A stretch of 18,014 bases of DNA from Candidatus Dadabacteria bacterium (lineage in GTDB: Bacteria; Desulfobacterota_D; UBA1144; Nemesobacterales; UBA2774). The notes under the pieces were generated by a model. That model was not told where the DNA came from, ran no database searches, and worked only from the letters and a program-made list of their open reading frames with translations. This document shows, in pieces, positions 14,205 to 18,014 of the stretch. The DNA lies in the NCBI GenBank assembly GCA_020027805.1, contig JAHKKQ010000025.1, positions 1-18,014 of the forward strand, read 5' to 3'. Position 1 is the stretch's first letter. Every line of letters begins with the position of its first letter. The translations under genes were made by a program, and so were the position numbers.

Positions 14205-15014
14205 TCATACCCATCCGAGCCCTGTAAGCAGCAGTTTTTTTATAGTTTCATAGAGCCCGTCATCGAGCGGAAATTCGGCATTGCCCAGCCGAGAAATGAG
14301 CACGGGCCCCGAAAGCGAATTAGTCAGAAAGGCGAATCGAGAGCCGATAACGGATTCGGGATAATACCCGCCCTCCTCCACCCCGAGGCCGAGGGCATCG
14401 ACACAATCTATCAGCATTTCCCTGATGATGCCCGGCAGAATACCGCACTCAACGGACGGGGTGTAAAGGGTATCTTTCCTGACCCAAAAGATATTGCTTG
14501 CAGTGCCTTCGGCGATCTCCCCCCTCTCGTTAAGAAAGATCGCTTCGTCATGGCCATTCAGTCGGGCTTCTCTCCGGGCAATTATATTCTCAAGGTAATT
14601 CAAGGACTTAACACCATGTACAGGCGAGTCGGAGATCCTCCTGAATTCGTTAATACACACCCTTGCCGGCCCCGTCCGTGATTCATAATCCCTTACAACA
14701 ATCGCTACATCCCCTCTCGACGCATCGTCATAGTATTTCAGGGCCCCGCCCGAGAGGAGACATATCTTCACGTATGCGTCGGAAATCCCGGAATTCGTTA
14801 CCACGCTTTTCACAATACCGGCGAGATCATCCCTCCCCACAAACGGTATTCTGAGAAGCCGGGCGCCCCGCTCCATGCGGTCATAATGCCTGTCGAAAAA
14901 TATCGGCATCCGGGATTTATATCGAAATGTCTCAAAAAGCCCTTCCCCAAAGAATAAGGCCCTCAGCGGAATCCCGGAATCGGCCCTCTCGCCGTTTATA
15001 TATACCTGTTCCAA
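14205..15014 (-). CDS. pabC: Aminodeoxychorismate lyase (class IV PLP aminotransferase family)
   Basis: The 269-residue protein has the fold-type IV motifs: FFGEGLFETFRY (21-32), RHYDRM (42-47), the PLP lysine K136 in HGVKSLNYLENI, and EGTASNIFWV (169-178) with GILPGIIREML. PabC splits 4-amino-4-deoxychorismate into p-aminobenzoate and pyruvate in the folate pathway. Its position 41 bases after pabB makes PabC far more likely than a branched-chain or D-amino acid aminotransferase of the same fold. The start is TTG at 15014, since no ATG occurs before residue 36 and the fold needs the preceding strands; an AAGGGAAA site lies upstream. No clear terminator follows; the gene converges on mnmE across the parS region. 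Confidence 0.88.
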   Translation of the reverse strand: MEQVYINGERADSGIPLRALFFGEGLFETFRYKSRMPIFFDRHYDRMERGARLLRIPFVGRDDLAGIVKSVVTNSGISDAYVKICLLSGGALKYYDDASRGDVAIVVRDYESRTGPARVCINEFRRISDSPVHGVKSLNYLENIIARREARLNGHDEAIFLNERGEIAEGTASNIFWVRKDTLYTPSVECGILPGIIREMLIDCVDALGLGVEEGGYYPESVIGSRFAFLTNSLSGPVLISRLGNAEFPLDDGLYETIKKLLLTGLGWV

Positions 15015-15055
15015 TTCAACTATTTCCCTTGTTTGCCTTTTGGTTTAGATTGTTG

Positions 15056-16303
15056 TTACTCGTATAGTCCGAGCGCTTTCTTTATAGCCATGGATTTTAA
15101 CAGCGTTTCCTCATATTCCCTCACCGGATCAGAATCCCATACGATCCCTCCCCCTACCCAGAACGTTGCCTTCCCCGGGTCCGTTATAAGCAGTCTGATA
15201 CCAACGCTCAGGGTAAAGTCGCCGTCCGGAAAGAATACACCCGCCGCCCCGCAGTAAGGACCCCTCCGGTGGGGCTCCAGGCCGTCGATTATCTGGAGGA
15301 CCCTTCTTTTAGGAGCGCCCGTAACTGAACCCGGAGGAAATATATTCTTAACTATCCCGCTAACCCCGATACCGTTTGCCAGTTTGCCCTCTACCTCGGA
15401 TACAAGCTGGTGGAGGGTCGCGTACGATTCCACATCAAAGAGCCTGGTGACCTTTACCGAACCCGCCCTGCATACCCTGGAAAGGTCGTTTCTCATCAGA
15501 TCCACAATCATCAGATTTTCCGCCCTCTCCTTCTCACTGCTGACGAGTCTCGCCTTTTTTATAGTATCGGACTCAGGATTCAAACCCCTTTCCGACGTTC
15601 CCTTGATCGGTCCCGTAGTCAATACCCCGCCGCTCCTTCTCAGGAATAGCTCCATCGATCCGCTGCATAACTGGAAATCCCCGAAATCGATATAACAGCC
15701 GAAGGGCACTTGTTGCACGTGAAACATCCGTAAGAAGCATTCGATCGGAGATAACCTGGAACCTACAGTAAAGCGCTGAGAAAGGTTGATCTGATATATA
15801 TCCCCGTCCTTGATGTATCTTTTTGCCGCCTCGACCATATTGATATATTCGTCTCTGCTCATATTGGACACAGGTGTGCTTAAGCTGCGATTGGGGGCAT
15901 CCGGGACGTCGGTTGTCCCGGTCATCTCGCTTTCGGCTTGGAGTCTGAAATCGGCGGTATTTCCCCTGACCATATCGCCTTCACGGTAGAGATGAAATTT
16001 CAGATCCGGGTATCTGTCGCCTTCTTTAACTCGTGCAGGGGTAAAAGCCGATTCAGTATATGTCGAGTATTCGTATCCTATATATCCCGCAGCAATGTAG
16101 CCTTCGCTCAGGAATCCTTCGAGAATCGTTAACGGGTCACGCTTCGTTTGCACTTTGCCCGAAGCCGTATTAATAGTTGCAATTCCGCCTTCGGCGCAAA
16201 ATGTCCCCCTTGGCTGTCCGAAACGCATGAAGGCACCCGTTTTTTCATGCTTTCCGGACCACCCGCCGCCCGAGTCGAGGAATAGGCACGAGATTCGGTC
16301 CAT
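15056..16303 (-). CDS. pabB: Aminodeoxychorismate synthase component I
   Basis: From the ATG at 16303 the product is 415 residues. The chorismate-binding core is complete: GDIYQINLSQRF, CSGSMELFLR, GPIKGTSERG, VDLMRNDLSRV, FPPGSVTGAPKRR and the final GAAGVFFPDGDFTLSVGIR. The lysine in PIKGT is the diagnostic PabB residue (anthranilate synthase TrpE has PIAGT). PabB aminates chorismate with ammonia supplied by the PabA glutaminase, which is not in this window. The usual SPE of the core reads SME here. A TTG start at 16312 would add three residues; neither start has a ribosome site, and a TATAGT box (16318-16323) lies so close that the transcript may be nearly leaderless. The gene forms a unit with pabC and contains a parS-like site. 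Confidence 0.93.
   Translation of the reverse strand: MDRISCLFLDSGGGWSGKHEKTGAFMRFGQPRGTFCAEGGIATINTASGKVQTKRDPLTILEGFLSEGYIAAGYIGYEYSTYTESAFTPARVKEGDRYPDLKFHLYREGDMVRGNTADFRLQAESEMTGTTDVPDAPNRSLSTPVSNMSRDEYINMVEAAKRYIKDGDIYQINLSQRFTVGSRLSPIECFLRMFHVQQVPFGCYIDFGDFQLCSGSMELFLRRSGGVLTTGPIKGTSERGLNPESDTIKKARLVSSEKERAENLMIVDLMRNDLSRVCRAGSVKVTRLFDVESYATLHQLVSEVEGKLANGIGVSGIVKNIFPPGSVTGAPKRRVLQIIDGLEPHRRGPYCGAAGVFFPDGDFTLSVGIRLLITDPGKATFWVGGGIVWDSDPVREYEETLLKSMAIKKALGLYE
15711..15726. promoter_or_regulatory. parS: Second parS site, inside pabB
   Basis: TGTTGCACGTGAAACA differs from the perfect palindrome at one base, position 5, which is the degenerate position of the TGTTNCACGTGAAACA consensus. 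It lies in the pabB codons for FHVQQ, 1.7 kb from the first parS. Confidence 0.75.
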
Positions 16304-16312
16304 GACTATCAA

Positions 16313-16453
16313 TCTTAACTATATTGAATGAACTTACAAAGAGATCGGGACAGATTGAGAGAAATTTCAGACATGCGTCCCTGGATTTGACTTATAAATA
16401 TTTATTTATTTGTTAGCACCGACTATCTCCTGATTAGGAGCCCCTCAAACATC
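16313..16453. other. AT-rich gap between the iron-sulfur oxidoreductase and pabB
   Basis: The gap holds an AT-only palindrome ATAAATATTTAT (16394-16405) within a run of A/T bases, a small CTCCT/AGGAG hairpin just past the oxidoreductase stop with no T-run, and a TATAGT hexamer (16318-16323, minus strand) next to pabB. No gene was seen. Confidence 0.4.
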
Positions 16454-18014
16454 TCAAGACTTGTTCTCAGCCTCGACGGACTCCCTCAGTATCACGGATA
16501 TATCCTTGATCTCCATTTTATCGTTGCCGGCATGCTTAGAGGCGTCTTCGAACATCGTATCGCAGAAGTAACACGCGACAGCCAAGGTATCGGGGTTTTT
16601 GGATTCGACTTCCTCGAACCTGTTCCAGTTCACCCTCGGGGCGTCTTCCTCCATCCATATCTTCCCCCCGCCCGCCCCGCAGCAGAAACTCTTCTCGCGT
16701 CTCCTGTCGAGCTCGATAAGCCTGAGGCCGGGTATGGACTGCAGCAGTTCCCTGGGCTCGTCGAATACCCTGTTGTACCTGCCCAAATAGCAGGGGTCAT
16801 GGTAGGCGACTCCCTGATTTATCTCTTTCGTCGGCTTTAATCTCCCCTGCTTCACGAGATCGTTCAGCAGCTGAGTATGGTGTATGACCTCGTAATTGCC
16901 GCCGAACTGAGGGTATTCGTTTTTTATCGTGTTAAAACAATGAGGGCAATTGGCAATGACCTTTTTCACCTTGAGCCCGTTCAGGGTTTCGATGTTCTGG
17001 GTGGCGAGCACCTGATACAGGGCCTCCTCGCCGAGCCTCCTCGCCGGGTCTCCGGTGCACCTTTCCATGGGCCCAAGCACCGCAAAACTGACCCCCGCCT
17101 GGGCCAACAGACTTACTATTGATTGGGCGATCTTCTGCCCCCTGGGGTCATACCCCCCGTAACACCCCATCCAGTAGATATAATCTAAAGCGGACGCGTC
17201 CTCGACCCCGTTCACGCCTATTACTTTCACGCCCTCATAACCCGAAATCCATTTTGCGCGGTCGCCTTCGCTGAATCCCCACGGGTTCCCCTGGGTCTGG
17301 AGCTTCTGCAAGGTCTTGGCCGCCGAACCCGTCAGCCTTCCCTCGAGCGTGAGGAAGCGCCTCATTTCCATGATCTTACCCATCTGGTCTATAAATAGAG
17401 GGCACTGCTCCACACAGGCGTTGCAGCTCGTGCAGGCCCAGAGCTCCTCTTCGGTTATCCACTCGGGTCCCGGGATGGTCGCGGCCTCCCTGCCGTTTGA
17501 GGATTTGCCGTTCAATAGGGCTTTCCCTTCGCTCGAAGCGTAGTGCCTGAGCTTCACCACTATCTCCCTCGGCGAGAGGGGCTTTTCCGTATGCCATGCG
17601 GGACAGTTGTCAGTACACCTTCCGCATTCGGTGCACGTATATGCATCAAGTATGTCTTTCCACGTGAAATCCTGTATTTTGCCCGCTCCGAAGTGGTCGA
17701 CGTCCTCAGGAGTGTTTTCGAAATCTATAGGCTTGAGCGCACCCCTGGGCTCGAGATCTTGAAAAAAGACGTTCGGAATAGCAGTGAATACATGGCTGTG
17801 TTTCGAATACGGGAGGTAGTTCAGGAACCCGAGGACGATAAGGACATGGAACCACCAGAAAAATTCGTGGGAGTACATGAGTCCGGAATCGCTCATTCCC
17901 GAAAAGAAAACCCCGGCGACAGCGCTCGAGACCGGAAGCCATTTAGGTTCGGCTTCCCCCATCGCCACGTTTGTGGCCATGGTACCGAGCGCAGTGACCA
18001 TGAGCCCGAATATG
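16454..18014 (-). CDS. Membrane iron-sulfur oxidoreductase, FadF/HdrD-like (5' incomplete)
   Basis: The frame is open through the window edge, so the start is missing. Numbering from the first visible Met (18001), residues 48-62 are the last membrane helix of what is usually a nitrate-reductase-gamma-like cytochrome domain. Two [4Fe-4S] motifs follow (C123, C126, C129, C133 and C190, C193, C196, C200). Then come two cysteine-rich CCG domains: C280, RCTG at C315, C352/C355; and HDPC C404, CCGAGGG C440/C441, C477/C480. The RCTGDPARR variant in the first CCG domain is normal for this group. Such proteins pass electrons from electron-transfer flavoprotein or similar donors to the quinone pool, for example in fatty-acid oxidation. 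The exact partner is not visible because neighbouring genes lie outside. No gene symbol can be set. Confidence 0.85.
   Translation of the reverse strand, partial: IFGLMVTALGTMATNVAMGEAEPKWLPVSSAVAGVFFSGMSDSGLMYSHEFFWWFHVLIVLGFLNYLPYSKHSHVFTAIPNVFFQDLEPRGALKPIDFENTPEDVDHFGAGKIQDFTWKDILDAYTCTECGRCTDNCPAWHTEKPLSPREIVVKLRHYASSEGKALLNGKSSNGREAATIPGPEWITEEELWACTSCNACVEQCPLFIDQMGKIMEMRRFLTLEGRLTGSAAKTLQKLQTQGNPWGFSEGDRAKWISGYEGVKVIGVNGVEDASALDYIYWMGCYGGYDPRGQKIAQSIVSLLAQAGVSFAVLGPMERCTGDPARRLGEEALYQVLATQNIETLNGLKVKKVIANCPHCFNTIKNEYPQFGGNYEVIHHTQLLNDLVKQGRLKPTKEINQGVAYHDPCYLGRYNRVFDEPRELLQSIPGLRLIELDRRREKSFCCGAGGGKIWMEEDAPRVNWNRFEEVESKNPDTLAVACYFCDTMFEDASKHAGNDKMEIKDISVILRESVEAENKS

Noticed and set aside
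17646..17661. Third parS-like site around CCACGTGAAA in the iron-sulfur gene
   Set aside because: Only the CACGTG core and a few flanking bases match; four consensus positions are wrong, within the range expected by chance in coding DNA.

Overview
The window is bacterial chromosomal DNA carrying mostly housekeeping genes, packed at roughly one gene per kilobase. Several features point to a Gram-negative, deltaproteobacteria-like lineage (Desulfobacterota, Dadabacteria or similar): an Acidithiobacillus-type glutamate-cysteine ligase, LL-diaminopimelate aminotransferase (DapL), a MidA/NDUFAF7-type methyltransferase, a membrane FadF/Hdr-like iron-sulfur oxidoreductase and a periplasmic DsbA-like protein. 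This placement is inference from gene content and is only moderately secure.

Layout. Bases 1-98 are the right end of an IS1595-type insertion sequence. Bases 165-9654 are all minus strand: RDD/zinc-ribbon membrane protein then gshA; a DsbA-like exported thioredoxin protein with its own promoter and terminator; a WalJ/YycJ-like metallohydrolase overlapping purB; dapL then a processive-type family 2 glycosyltransferase; and a plsC-like acyltransferase. Bases 9742-13977 are plus strand: a MidA-type methyltransferase, a TetR regulator with a tandem carboxymuconolactone-decarboxylase (AhpD-like) protein, and mnmE. Bases 14205-18014 are minus strand again: pabB and pabC (folate branch), preceded by a 5'-incomplete iron-sulfur oxidoreductase.

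The most notable non-coding element is the 227-bp gap between the convergent genes mnmE and pabC. It holds a perfect 16-bp parS centromere (13990-14005). This shares its last base with a perfect 16-bp palindrome containing a consensus DnaA box (14014-14022). A near-consensus DnaA box and a T-rich tract follow. A second parS with consensus sequence lies 1.7 kb away inside pabB (15711-15726). Together with mnmE, often an origin neighbour, this puts the window close to the chromosome origin; the gap itself is a candidate origin or centromere.

The second notable element is the tetR-cmd operon. A near-consensus sigma70 promoter (TTGACA, 17 bp, TATTAT) is followed by an imperfect 24-bp palindrome lying over the expected transcription start, which is the classic arrangement for TetR self-repression. 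The longest possible tetR reading frame begins inside the -35 box, so the true start is the TTG at 11074. No tRNA, rRNA, CRISPR array or riboswitch was recognised, and no gene-free stretch exceeds 300 bases.
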